This document shows positions 1-8,178 of a DNA stretch of 9,789 nt, piece after piece. The stretch comes from Pseudomonadales bacterium (GTDB lineage: Bacteria; Pseudomonadota; Gammaproteobacteria; Pseudomonadales; Litorivicinaceae). The notes under the pieces were generated by a model. That model did no database searches. It was not told where the DNA came from and was given only the letters and a program-made list of their open reading frames with translations. Where the stretch lies: positions 1-9,789 of the forward strand of contig JAAXJV010000012.1 in the NCBI GenBank assembly GCA_012269655.1, written 5' to 3'. The translations under genes and the position numbers were made by a program. How positions within the stretch are numbered: position 1 is the stretch's first letter; each line of letters begins with the position of its first letter.

Positions 1-1202
1 ATGTCCGCCGTCAGATCGACCGGGAATCCGTGGGTATCGTACAAACGGAAAATCACTTCGCCGGGTAGCTGGTTACCTTGCATGTCGGCAATGGCATCCT
101 CTAGTACGCGCATACCGGCATCGAGTGTACGAATAAATTGTTCTTCCTCAGCCAACAAGGTGCGCTTGACCTCGGCCTGCTTCGCGACCAACTCGGGATA
201 AGCCTGACCCATTTGGACAACCAATTCATCGACCATTTTATGGAAGAAGGTGCCCTGCGCGCCCAGCTTGTTGCCATGACGAACCGCACGACGGATGATT
301 CGACGCAAAACATAACCGCGGCCTTCGTTGGAAGGCAGTACACCGTCAACGATCATAAACGCGCAAGAGCGGATGTGATCCGCCAAGACCTGCAGCGAGT
401 GGCTCTCCTGAACAGCCGTTCCGGTGACTTCACGGGCTGATTTCAATAGGCCCTGGAACAAATCGATCTCGTAGTTTGAATGTACACCCTGCATGACCGC
501 GGCGATACGCTCTAACCCCATGCCGGTATCAATACTGGGATTGGGGAGCGGTTCGCGCGAGCCGTCTGGCTTTTGCTCGAATTGCATGAACACCAGGTTC
601 CAGATTTCGATGTAGCGATCCAAGTCGTCATCGGGACTGCCGGGTGGGCCACCGGCCACGTCTGGCCCGTGATCGTAAAAGATTTCTGAACAAGGACCGC
701 AGGGACCGGTATCGCCCATCATCCAAAAGTTATCCTTGTCGCCCAGACGGCTAAAGCGCTCAGCACTGCCGCCCATTTCTTTGAGCCAGATGTCTTCAGC
801 CTCTTGGTCCTCGTGGTGAACCGTGACCCACAACCGCTCTTCTGGTAGCCCCAGACGCTGAGTTAAAAACTCCCAAGCAAACTTGATGGCTTCGCGTTTG
901 AAATAATCGCCAAAACTAAAATTACCTAGCATTTCAAAAAACGTGTGGTGGCGTGCTGTGTAACCTACGTTTTCCAAATCATTGTGCTTGCCGCCGGCTC
1001 GCACGCACCGTTGTGAGGTCGTCGCACGGCTATAGGCACGGGACTCTTGGCCGGTGAAGGTATCCTTAAATTGGACCATGCCCGCATTGGTGAACAACAA
1101 TGTGGGATCATTACCTGGCACAAGCGGGCTCGAGGCCACAATCTCGTGTCCCTGCTCGCGAAAATACTCTAAGAAGGCTGTGCGAATTTCAGCGCTGGTC
1201 AT
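1..1202 (-). CDS. alaS: Alanine--tRNA ligase, N-terminal part (runs off left edge)
   Basis: This cytoplasmic class II aminoacyl-tRNA synthetase charges tRNA-Ala with alanine using ATP. The minus strand reads from the ATG at 1202-1200 without a stop to the window edge, giving 400 codons of a protein that is normally about 870 residues. Visible motifs are [16 protein letters not shown] (around residues 60-75), [13 protein letters not shown] (89-101), [12 protein letters not shown] (162-173, ATP and alanine pocket) and class II motif 3 DTGMGLERI (225-233). The last residues, GFPVDLTAD, are typical of the tRNA-recognition region. The catalytic domain is therefore complete, while the editing and C-Ala domains lie outside. 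AGGAC sits 9 nt before the ATG as a plausible ribosome site. The gene diverges from galE. In many gammaproteobacteria recX lies directly upstream of alaS; here it is about 7.2 kb away on the same strand. Identity is secure. Confidence 0.97.
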   Translation of the reverse strand, partial: MTSAEIRTAFLEYFREQGHEIVASSPLVPGNDPTLLFTNAGMVQFKDTFTGQESRAYSRATTSQRCVRAGGKHNDLENVGYTARHHTFFEMLGNFSFGDYFKREAIKFAWEFLTQRLGLPEERLWVTVHHEDQEAEDIWLKEMGGSAERFSRLGDKDNFWMMGDTGPCGPCSEIFYDHGPDVAGGPPGSPDDDLDRYIEIWNLVFMQFEQKPDGSREPLPNPSIDTGMGLERIAAVMQGVHSNYEIDLFQGLLKSAREVTGTAVQESHSLQVLADHIRSCAFMIVDGVLPSNEGRGYVLRRIIRRAVRHGNKLGAQGTFFHKMVDELVVQMGQAYPELVAKQAEVKRTLLAEEEQFIRTLDAGMRVLEDAIADMQGNQLPGEVIFRLYDTHGFPVDLTAD

Positions 1203-1376
1203 CGGAAAAGAGTCCTAATAATTTTTTGCGTCGCGCAGTTTAACAGGCCAATGCGCCCAGCACACCTGCAGTTTGTCATTCCATTGCTGGTGGTATGGGT
1301 GGACTTTAGCTAGGCTGATGACACGGCGAAGTTGCTGCATTGACGCGACGGCCAACGGTTGTATGAGGTGGAATAC
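1203..1376. promoter_or_regulatory. Divergent alaS/galE spacer, presumed to hold both promoters
   Basis: These 174 bases separate the divergent starts of alaS and galE, so promoters for both must lie here or inside the neighbouring genes. On the plus strand TTGCTG (1284-1289) and TAGCTA (1307-1312) are 17 bp apart and could be a weak sigma-70 promoter for galE. An alternative is TTGTCA (1273-1278) with an extended -10-like TGGTATGGG at 1291-1299, but its spacing is only 15 bp. I could not place a convincing alaS promoter; the AT-rich stretch at 1216-1227 lies just before its ribosome site. I see no palindrome like the one before metH, no riboswitch and no small ORF. The location is certain, the individual boxes are not. 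Confidence 0.35.
1365..1370 (+). promoter_or_regulatory. Ribosome binding site deciding the galE start
   Basis: GAGGTG lies 6 nt before the GTG at 1377. This favours the GTG, giving MKVLVTGGAGYIG, over the in-frame TTG at 1359. The TTG would add six residues (MYEVEY) and would place the Shine-Dalgarno sequence inside the coding region. Confidence 0.7.
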
Positions 1377-2390
1377 GTGAAAGTCTTAGTCACGGGTGGC
1401 GCAGGCTACATCGGCACACATTGCCTGGTGGAATTAATGCAGGCCGGCATCGAGCCGGTGGTATTGGACAACCTTTCAAACGCAGACCCCAGCGCCTTGG
1501 CCCGAGTTGAGCAAATCACGGGGCAGGCCCCCATCTTTATCGAAGGGGACATCCGGGATCACCGTGTATTGGAGCTCACCTTCCAGGCCCACCGACCCCA
1601 GGCAGTACTTCACCTAGCTGGACTGAAGGCGGTCGGCGAATCGGTCGAGAAACCCCTTGAGTATTACGACAACAATATCGCCGGCACCCTGCAGCTATTG
1701 CACACCATGCGCGAATATCAGTGCCGACAGATTGTTTTCAGCTCATCAGCGACCGTATATGGCGATCCTCAGACATTACCGATTCCTGAAAGCGCACCCA
1801 TTGGAGGCACCACCAACCCCTACGGCACCAGTAAATACATGATCGAACGGATTTTGTCTGACTGGGCTCACGCCGACCCGCAGGCCCAAGTCATCGCACT
1901 GCGTTACTTTAATCCGGTCGGCGCGCACCCCAGCGGCCTCATCGGAGAAGACCCTAAGGGGCTGCCGAATAACCTGATGCCTTTTATCCAAAAAGTTGCA
2001 GTGGGCGAGCTGGAACAGCTCAGTGTATTTGGCGATGACTACGACACCATAGACGGCACGGGCGTGCGGGACTACTTGCACGTGGTGGACCTGGCCAAGG
2101 GTCATTTGGCAGCGATCCAGCGGATGCTGCGCGAAAGCGACACCGGCTTTGAGGCCATCAATTTGGGCACAGGCAACGGCATCAGCGTGCTGCAAATGGT
2201 CAATGCCTTCGAGCGCGCCAGCGATCAAACCGTCGCGTATCAAATCGCGCCCCGGCGGCCTGGAGATATCGCGGCTTGTTACGCCGATGCCAGTTGCGCA
2301 TTGGATAAACTCAACTGGCGAGCCGAGCTCGACTTAACACAAATGTGCCAAGACGCCTGGCGCTGGCAACAATTCATCGCAGGAAAATAG
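1377..2390 (+). CDS. galE: UDP-glucose 4-epimerase
   Basis: GalE interconverts UDP-galactose and UDP-glucose with a tightly bound NAD, supplying galactose for the Leloir pathway and for surface polysaccharides; it acts in the cytoplasm. It is an extended short-chain dehydrogenase with the NAD loop TGGAGYIG at residues 6-13, FSSSATVYG at 121-129 and the active-site pattern Ser124 / Tyr149-x3-Lys153 (YGTSK), the same numbering as E. coli GalE. GVRDYLHVVDLA, RRPGDIAACYAD and the C-terminal WRWQQ region are also typical. From the GTG at 1377 it has 337 residues, against 338 in E. coli. A TTG at 1359 is a less likely start. The gene is complete. It ends 7 bp before the sahR-like gene, so the two are probably cotranscribed although they serve unrelated pathways. 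No other galactose or polysaccharide gene is in view. Confidence 0.95.
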   Translation: MKVLVTGGAGYIGTHCLVELMQAGIEPVVLDNLSNADPSALARVEQITGQAPIFIEGDIRDHRVLELTFQAHRPQAVLHLAGLKAVGESVEKPLEYYDNNIAGTLQLLHTMREYQCRQIVFSSSATVYGDPQTLPIPESAPIGGTTNPYGTSKYMIERILSDWAHADPQAQVIALRYFNPVGAHPSGLIGEDPKGLPNNLMPFIQKVAVGELEQLSVFGDDYDTIDGTGVRDYLHVVDLAKGHLAAIQRMLRESDTGFEAINLGTGNGISVLQMVNAFERASDQTVAYQIAPRRPGDIAACYADASCALDKLNWRAELDLTQMCQDAWRWQQFIAGK

Positions 2391-2397
2391 CTCAATC

Positions 2398-3318
2398 ATG
2401 TACCGCGACCTTATCGAATTGGTCGATGCACTCAAAAGTATCGCCGAGCCCACTCGACTCCGATTAGTACGCTTATTGGCTCAAGGCGAGCTGACCGTCA
2501 GTGAACTCGTACGAATATTGGGCCAAAGCCAGCCCCGGGTCTCGCGTCATTTAAAGCTATTGTGTGATGCCGGTGTACTGGAACGTTTCCGTGAGCAACA
2601 CCATGTCTATTACCGGGTTCCGCTGGATGGCGCCGGTCATGAACTCAGTCGTAGCCTGTCGGCATTTTTCCCTCTCAGCGATACAGATTTGGCTAACGAT
2701 CAAGCGCGTTTAAAGGATGTGCAGGAAGCCCGGGCAAAGCTGTCACAGGACTATGTCGAGGAAGAGGCCCCCGAGTGGCGCCGGTTGCATGAGTTGCATG
2801 GCGACGAAGCTGCGTTCGCGCAGGCGGTGATCAACGAAATGACCCGCGAACCGCTGGGCGAGTTGCTAGACGTCGCGACCGGAACCGGTCGGATGCTCTC
2901 GATCCTTGGGCCGCATTGCAGCAAAGGGACAGGCATCGATCTGTCACGCAAAATGGTCAACGTCGCACGAGCTCAATTGGCCACTCAAGGACTGACCCAC
3001 TGCACCATTCGCCAAGACGACATGTACCAAATGCGTTTTGCCGACGCGAGCTTTGACACCGTAACCATCGATCAAGTGCTCTATTTAGCTGATCAACCCG
3101 AAGCCGTCGTCAACGAGGCCGCGCGGGTATTGAGCCCCGGCGGACGCCTCATGATCGTGGCCTTCACGGGTGACACCACCGAAGAGCAACTGCCCCTGGG
3201 CATTGCACCCGCCAGCATCGATGCTTGGTGTCGGGCAGCAGGCTTGGAGCCGGATACACACGTAAATTTACCCGGCCAATCCGCTGACATTACCTTGATT
3301 GTCGCTCGGGCCACTTAA
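2398..3318 (+). CDS. sahR: SahR-type regulator: ArsR helix-turn-helix fused to a SAM-methyltransferase-like domain
   Basis: Probable repressor of methionine-cycle genes. Residues 10-90 form an ArsR-type winged helix with AEPTRLRLVRLL (16-27), recognition helix SQPRVSRHLKLL (44-55) and a wing ending HHVYYRV (68-74). The usual metal-binding cysteine box is replaced by ELTVSEL (31-37), so metal sensing is unlikely. Residues from about 150 on form a class I methyltransferase fold: motif I LLDVATGTG (156-164), GIDLS with acidic Asp181, and RVLSPGGRLMIVAF. Known biology: SahR proteins use such a domain to bind S-adenosylhomocysteine, which releases them from DNA and induces ahcY, metH/metE, metF and metK. 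Position directly before metH-metF supports this role. AGGAAA (2381-2386) lies 11 nt before the ATG, inside the galE end. An active methyltransferase role is possible but less likely. The symbol is assigned by architecture and context. Confidence 0.82.
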   Translation: MYRDLIELVDALKSIAEPTRLRLVRLLAQGELTVSELVRILGQSQPRVSRHLKLLCDAGVLERFREQHHVYYRVPLDGAGHELSRSLSAFFPLSDTDLANDQARLKDVQEARAKLSQDYVEEEAPEWRRLHELHGDEAAFAQAVINEMTREPLGELLDVATGTGRMLSILGPHCSKGTGIDLSRKMVNVARAQLATQGLTHCTIRQDDMYQMRFADASFDTVTIDQVLYLADQPEAVVNEAARVLSPGGRLMIVAFTGDTTEEQLPLGIAPASIDAWCRAAGLEPDTHVNLPGQSADITLIVARAT

Positions 3319-3354
3319 ATATAAAGAAATATTAATATAAAGCTTTCCTTATAT
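3319..3354. promoter_or_regulatory. Candidate SahR operator before metH: tandem AT-rich half-sites and a palindrome
   Basis: The gap after sahR is strongly AT-rich, unlike everything around it. AATATAAAG occurs at 3318-3326 and again at 3334-3342, a direct repeat with a 16-bp period. The second copy begins a 20-bp imperfect palindrome at 3335-3354, with outer arms ATATAA and TTATAT and an inner G/C pair; 14 of 20 positions are symmetric. The first copy forms a weaker palindrome with ATTAATAT (3331-3338). ArsR-family repressors typically bind AT-rich inverted repeats of this size, and the regulator is encoded immediately upstream. I infer that SahR binds here and represses metH-metF. TATAAA or TAATAT inside the region could serve as the -10 box; I could not place a good -35 box. 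Confidence 0.6.
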
Positions 3355-3405
3355 AGGTGAATTGAATTAAAGTTCTTGGCAACAGAAACTGCCGAGAACG
3401 AATGG

Positions 3406-6400
3406 ATGACACTCGCCACGCTACTTCAACAACGATTGGTGTTCCTTGACGGAGCAATGGGCACCATGATTCAGGGTTATCAATTCAGCGAGGCTGATTA
3501 CCGCGGCACTCAGTTTGCGGATTGGCCCTGCGATGTAAAAGGCAACAACGACCTTTTAACACTGACTCAGCCAGACACCATCAAAGATATCCACCTGGCC
3601 TACTTACGAGCCGGTGCCGATGTCATTGAGACCAATACCTTCAATGCGAACCAGCCCTCCATGGCAGATTATCAAATGGAGGATTGGGTTGAGGCGCTCA
3701 ACTACGAAGGTGCACGACTCGCGCGCGAAGCAGCTGATCAAGTTGCACAAGAACAAAACCGCCCGTGTTTTGTCGCTGGGGTGTTGGGCCCAACCAATCG
3801 CACCGCCAGCATCAGTCCCGATGTTAATGACCCCGGATTTCGTGGGATCCATTTTGATCAGCTGGTTGAGACCTACCAGTGTGCGACCCGAGCCCTGATT
3901 CAAGGGGGCGCGGATGTCATCCTGGTCGAAACCATCTTTGACACCCTTAACTGCAAAGCCGCCTTGTATGCCATCGATGTGGTATCCGAGGAAATTGGGC
4001 GCCCGATCGCCATCATGATCTCGGGCACTATCACTGACGGCAGTGGCCGAACGCTGTCAGGCCAAACCGTCGAGGCGTTCGTCAATTCCATCCGTCATGC
4101 CAATCCGATTAGCGTCGGTTTAAATTGCGCCCTGGGCGCCGAGGAACTACGCCCGTGGTTGAATGAACTGCATCAATGCTGCGAATTTCCGATCAGCGTG
4201 CATCCTAATGCAGGGCTACCCAATCAATTCGGTGAATACGACCAAACCGCTCAAGAAATGGTGGCCATCGTCGAAGAGTTTGCGGACCAAGGTTGGCTCA
4301 ATCTAGTCGGCGGTTGTTGCGGCACTACCCCCGAGCATATCCACGTCTTAAAGCAACAATTGGCCAACAAACGCCCCCGCGTGGCACCTAAGCTACCTGG
4401 TGCGTTACGCCTATCAGGCCTAGAGCCCATGACTCAGGGTGCCGACGATCTGTTCGTGAACGTGGGCGAACGCACCAACGTCACCGGATCAGCCCGCTTT
4501 AAAAAACTGATTTTGGCTGAGGACTACGACACCGCCCTCGAAGTTGCCCTCCAGCAGGTCGAAAACGGCGCGCAGATTATTGATGTCAACATGGACGAAG
4601 GCATGCTCGACGCCAAGGCCGCCATGACACGTTACCTTAACTTGATCGCCGCCGAACCGGACATTGCGCGGGTTCCGGTCATGATCGACAGCTCGAAATG
4701 GGACGTGATCGAAGCCGGTTTGAAATGCGTCCAGGGCAAGGCCGTTGTCAACTCCATCAGCCTAAAGGAAGGCGAAGCGAGCTTTATCGAACAAGCCCGT
4801 CAGGTCCGCCGATACGGCGCCGCCTGTGTCGTCATGGCGTTTGATGAAACCGGCCAAGCCGATACCTGCGAACGAAAGGTAGAAATCTGCCAGCGCGCTT
4901 ATCGGATTCTGACCGACACGGTGGGCATGAATCCGAACGACATCATTTTTGATCCCAATATCTTTGCGGTGGCCACCGGCATCGAGGCACATAATCGCTA
5001 TGCACTGGACTTCATTGAGGCCACCACTGAGATCAAGGCCACCTGCCCAGGCGCACGAATTTCTGGCGGCCTGAGTAACGTGTCTTTCAGTTTCCGGGGT
5101 AACAATCCGGTCCGCGAAGCCATGCACAGTGTTTTCTTGTTTCACGCCATTAAAGCTGGCATGGACATGGGCATCGTCAATGCCGGCATGCTCTCGATCT
5201 ATGATGATCTTGACGAGACGCTGCGCGAGCGGGTCGAGGACGTCATCCTGGATCGTCGCGATGACGCAACCGATCGCCTGCTAGAGATCGCGCCGAATTA
5301 TGCCGGCAACAAAGCCGAGACTGAGGTTCAGACTCAAGCCTGGAGAAAACTCCCTGTCAATGAGCGCCTCGCCCATGCTCTGGTCAAGGGCATTGATGCC
5401 CATGTACTGGAAGACGTCGAAGAAGCCCGTGTCCAAGCCGAGCGTCCACTCGATGTGATTGAAGGCCCGTTGATGACCGGGATGAATCAAGTCGGCGACC
5501 TGTTCGGCGCCGGCAAAATGTTTCTACCTCAGGTGGTTAAGTCCGCCCGAGTCATGAAGAAAGCCGTTGCACACCTGATTCCTTTTATCGAAGCCGAATC
5601 CGACGGCACTCAAAAAAGCGCTGGCAAAATTGTGATGGCCACCGTTAAAGGTGACGTGCATGACATCGGCAAAAACATCGTTGGCGTTGTTCTCCAATGC
5701 AATAACTTTGAAGTAATTGACCTGGGCGTCATGGTCAGCGCCGAAAAGATTCTAGACGTCGCGCAGCAGGAAAACGCCGACATCATCGGCCTGTCAGGCT
5801 TGATTACTCCAAGCTTGGACGAAATGGTTCACGTCGCTCAGGAAATGAAGCGACGAGGACTCACGATTCCGCTGATGATTGGCGGAGCGACCACCTCGCC
5901 TGCGCACACGGCGGTCAAAATCGCTCCCGCGTATGACCATCCTGTGGTGTACGTCAAAGACGCCAGCCGCGCAGTCGGAGTGGCCCAGCGCTTACTGGGC
6001 CGTGATCGGGCAGCCTACGCTGACGAAATCGCCCTGGCTCACAGCAAAAAGCGCGCCGCGCACGCCGGACGAGGTCAGGTGAAATTGTTGGAATTTGAAG
6101 ACGCGCAGGCCAATCGATTCCAAGCCGATTTCACGAAGAAGACTCAACCCAACCAGATCGGCGAGTTTGAACTGGCTCCCAGCGTGGCCGAACTCGAGCC
6201 CTTTATTGATTGGATGCCCTTCTTTAACGCATGGGAATTCAGCGGTCGTTTCCCGGATCTGTTAAACGACCCCGTCAAAGGGCCCGAGGCCAAAAAGCTA
6301 TTCCACGACGCGCAAGCGATGATGTCGCGTATCAAAACCGAACGCTGGCTAGAGCCCAAAGGTCTACTCGGTATTTGGCCCGCCCATCGCGAGGGCGAAA

Positions 6401-7014
6401 AATTGATTGTGAATGGTGTGGACGTCGCTTGCCTGCGCCAACAAAAGCAACTGCCCGACGGCACCCCTAACCTGTCACTGGTCGATTTTGTCGATGACCA
6501 AGACGATCACGTGGGTGGCTTTGCAGTCACTGCAGGCTTTGGCATTGATCCCTACATCCAAGCCTTTGAAGCAGATCATGACGATTACTCGAGCATTATG
6601 CTGAAAGCGCTGGCGGATCGACTGGCAGAAGCCTTTGCCGAATATGCCCACCATCAATTACGCATAGAATTTTGGGGCTACGCGGCCAATGAATCCTTGG
6701 ACAACGACGCGTTGATTCGTGAGGAGTATATCGGTATTCGCCCAGCACCCGGGTATCCGGCCTGCCCTGATCATCGCCAGAAAGAAGCACTCTGGGCGCT
6801 CTTGGATATTGATGTAGGTCTAGGCATTCAACTAACCGAATCCATGGCGATGTGGCCAACCGCTTCCGTCAGCGGCTTTTATTTTGCACATCCCGATGCT
6901 CGTTATTTCCAACTAGGGAAAGTTGGACCGGATCAAATCGAGCAATACAGCGTCCTTCGAGACGAATCGATTGAAACGACCGAGCGCTGGTTAGCGCCGG
7001 TCTTGGGTTATTAA
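3406..7014 (+). CDS. metH: Cobalamin-dependent methionine synthase
   Basis: MetH transfers the methyl group of 5-methyltetrahydrofolate to homocysteine through methylcobalamin, in the cytoplasm. All four modules are present. The homocysteine barrel has zinc ligands Cys241 (GLNCALG) and Cys304-Cys305 (GGCCG). The pterin barrel begins near [11 protein letters not shown] (352-362). The B12 module has [11 protein letters not shown], with Asp750, His752 (lower axial cobalt ligand) and Ser803 matching the E. coli Asp757-His759-Ser810 triad. The reactivation domain has [12 protein letters not shown] starting at Arg1112, the SAM-binding motif. Length is 1202 residues, against 1227 in E. coli. Start choice: ATG 3406 with a weak GAG site; the in-frame TTG at 3376 would add ten residues and lacks a well-spaced ribosome site. 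metF follows after 9 bp, so the two form an operon. No cobalamin or SAM riboswitch fits the short leader. Confidence 0.97.
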   Translation: MTLATLLQQRLVFLDGAMGTMIQGYQFSEADYRGTQFADWPCDVKGNNDLLTLTQPDTIKDIHLAYLRAGADVIETNTFNANQPSMADYQMEDWVEALNYEGARLAREAADQVAQEQNRPCFVAGVLGPTNRTASISPDVNDPGFRGIHFDQLVETYQCATRALIQGGADVILVETIFDTLNCKAALYAIDVVSEEIGRPIAIMISGTITDGSGRTLSGQTVEAFVNSIRHANPISVGLNCALGAEELRPWLNELHQCCEFPISVHPNAGLPNQFGEYDQTAQEMVAIVEEFADQGWLNLVGGCCGTTPEHIHVLKQQLANKRPRVAPKLPGALRLSGLEPMTQGADDLFVNVGERTNVTGSARFKKLILAEDYDTALEVALQQVENGAQIIDVNMDEGMLDAKAAMTRYLNLIAAEPDIARVPVMIDSSKWDVIEAGLKCVQGKAVVNSISLKEGEASFIEQARQVRRYGAACVVMAFDETGQADTCERKVEICQRAYRILTDTVGMNPNDIIFDPNIFAVATGIEAHNRYALDFIEATTEIKATCPGARISGGLSNVSFSFRGNNPVREAMHSVFLFHAIKAGMDMGIVNAGMLSIYDDLDETLRERVEDVILDRRDDATDRLLEIAPNYAGNKAETEVQTQAWRKLPVNERLAHALVKGIDAHVLEDVEEARVQAERPLDVIEGPLMTGMNQVGDLFGAGKMFLPQVVKSARVMKKAVAHLIPFIEAESDGTQKSAGKIVMATVKGDVHDIGKNIVGVVLQCNNFEVIDLGVMVSAEKILDVAQQENADIIGLSGLITPSLDEMVHVAQEMKRRGLTIPLMIGGATTSPAHTAVKIAPAYDHPVVYVKDASRAVGVAQRLLGRDRAAYADEIALAHSKKRAAHAGRGQVKLLEFEDAQANRFQADFTKKTQPNQIGEFELAPSVAELEPFIDWMPFFNAWEFSGRFPDLLNDPVKGPEAKKLFHDAQAMMSRIKTERWLEPKGLLGIWPAHREGEKLIVNGVDVACLRQQKQLPDGTPNLSLVDFVDDQDDHVGGFAVTAGFGIDPYIQAFEADHDDYSSIMLKALADRLAEAFAEYAHHQLRIEFWGYAANESLDNDALIREEYIGIRPAPGYPACPDHRQKEALWALLDIDVGLGIQLTESMAMWPTASVSGFYFAHPDARYFQLGKVGPDQIEQYSVLRDESIETTERWLAPVLGY

Positions 7015-7023
7015 GGAAATACC

Positions 7024-7941
7024 ATGTCAATGTCAGCCTATGAAATTCGCGACCGTTTACAGCAGCGCTTTGGCGGCAGCCAAGTCCCCAAGGTCAGCTT
7101 TGAATTTTTTCCGCCTAAAACCGAAAAGGCCGAACAATCGCTGTGGAGCTGTGTTGAACGCTTAGGCAAACTGGCGCCGCAGTTTGTTTCTGTGACCTAC
7201 GGGGCTGACGGATCTACTCGAGATCGAACCCACCAGATCGTTGAGCATCTGAGTACGCAGACGTCGATCCCGACCATGCCCCACCTGACTTGTGTCGGAG
7301 CGCCGACCGAGGAAATCGACAGCATCGCCGATGCCTATTGGGACATGGGCGTGCGCCGCATCATGGCATTGCGAGGCGATCCCGTTGAAGGCGCAGGACA
7401 TCGCTATCAACCCACGCCTGGCGGTTATGCCTACGCCGCCGACTTGGTCGAAGGTTTGGCCAAACGCCATGACTTTGAAATCGCGGTCGCGGCCTATCCA
7501 GAAGTCCATCCCGAGGCGCCCAGTAGCTTGTTTGACCTCGAGAATTTAAAGCGCAAGTTTGATGCGGGCGCCAGCATGGCAATCACCCAGTATTTCTTTG
7601 ATACCGATTCGTTTCTGCGTTTCCGTGATCGCTGCGTTTTGGCTGGCATTGATAAACCGATCATTCCTGGCATTTTACCCGTCACCAACTTCGCGACCAC
7701 CCAGCGTTTTAGCCAAGCTTGTGGCACTCATCTACCACGCTGGATGGAACAGGCCTTTGAAGGGTTGGACGAGGACCCCGCTACGCGCAACTTGATTGCG
7801 GCTAACATTGCGATCGAGCAAGTGCTTGCCTTGCAGGCCGAGGGCGTCGAAGAGTTTCACTTTTACTCTTTGAACCGTGCAGAACTCTGCTACGCCGTGG
7901 CCCACGCGCTGGGATTACGGCCGGTTGAGGCCACTGCCTAA
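7024..7941 (+). CDS. metF: 5,10-methylenetetrahydrofolate reductase
   Basis: MetF is an FAD enzyme that reduces 5,10-methylenetetrahydrofolate to 5-methyltetrahydrofolate, the methyl donor used by MetH encoded just upstream. The 305-residue length is slightly above E. coli MetF (296), as a single TIM-barrel domain without the eukaryotic regulatory extension. Conserved features are VSFEFFPPKT with catalytic Glu27 (E. coli Glu28), the flavin loop MALRGDP with Asp119 (E. coli Asp120), AAYPEVHPEA, and ITQYFFD with Gln189 (folate binding). The C-terminal motif GVEEFHFYSLNR is also typical. AAGGAA at 7013-7018 overlaps the metH stop and sits 5 nt before ATG 7024, pointing to coupled translation; ATG 7030 is also in frame but less well spaced. 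It is probably controlled with metH from the AT-rich operator at 3319-3354. Confidence 0.97.
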   Translation: MSMSAYEIRDRLQQRFGGSQVPKVSFEFFPPKTEKAEQSLWSCVERLGKLAPQFVSVTYGADGSTRDRTHQIVEHLSTQTSIPTMPHLTCVGAPTEEIDSIADAYWDMGVRRIMALRGDPVEGAGHRYQPTPGGYAYAADLVEGLAKRHDFEIAVAAYPEVHPEAPSSLFDLENLKRKFDAGASMAITQYFFDTDSFLRFRDRCVLAGIDKPIIPGILPVTNFATTQRFSQACGTHLPRWMEQAFEGLDEDPATRNLIAANIAIEQVLALQAEGVEEFHFYSLNRAELCYAVAHALGLRPVEATA

Positions 7942-8178
7942 TCCGACCGGGTAGCGAGCCGAACCAGAACGTCCACGCTATAGGGGAGTTGGCTTCCCTA
8001 TACGTAAAAATATCAACTATGGTAGTCTAGGCAGCCTGTCACAAATTGATAATATTCCTCCCCTAAAATAAAAGAGTGCCAGTTGCTTAGTACCCAAGAC
8101 CATGGAGAGGCGGGGAACGAATCGGCGACGTGCAAACTCAAATACTGACTCCACACATTGCCAAAGAGGTAGGACCCC
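7942..8178. other. Spacer between metF and the small recombinase-like gene
   Basis: These 237 bases contain no ORF that I believe; short frames on both strands lack family features. Three zones are visible: a GC-rich stretch right after metF, the hairpin at 7979-8002, and an AT-rich zone at about 8003-8075. The last includes TTGATA (8046-8051) and TAAAAT (8064-8069), whose 12-bp spacing is too short for a sigma-70 promoter. The promoter of the downstream small gene probably lies in this zone. I see no operator like that before metH, no tRNA and no repeat shared with other parts of the window. Confidence 0.4.
7979..8002. other. Strong hairpin 37 bp after metF, without a U-tract
   Basis: The outer arms TATAGGG and CCCTATA are perfect complements. 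Pairing continues inward through a G-T, an A-T and a G-C pair, giving a 10-bp stem around a TTGG tetraloop. It follows the metH-metF operon and could mark its 3' end or protect the transcript. It is followed by CGTAAAAATA on the plus strand and by no T-run on the minus strand, so it is not a standard intrinsic terminator in either direction. Confidence 0.55.

Noticed and set aside
138..440. 100-codon plus-strand frame at the left end
   Set aside because: It is antisense to alaS, whose frame is open and conserved through to the window edge.
1776..2243. 155-codon minus-strand frame inside galE
   Set aside because: It lies wholly antisense to a well-conserved galE, shows no family motif and has no credible ribosome site; it is a shadow of galE codon bias.
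2866..2877. Twelve-base word CTAGACGTCGCG, repeated at 5752-5763, resembling a MetJ box (AGACGTCT)
   Set aside because: Both copies lie inside coding regions (sahR and metH) and encode LDVA in each; a MetJ operator would be expected upstream of a gene and in tandem copies, so this is coincidence of codon use.
3319..3405. Cobalamin or SAM riboswitch before metH
   Set aside because: The leader is under 90 bases, AT-rich and lacks the conserved cores of those riboswitches.
4762..5145. 127-codon minus-strand frame inside metH
   Set aside because: It is antisense to the conserved pterin-binding domain of MetH and has no recognisable domain.
8046..8069. TTGATA and TAAAAT as a sigma-70 promoter for the small gene
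   Set aside because: The boxes are only 12 bp apart, too close for a normal promoter.
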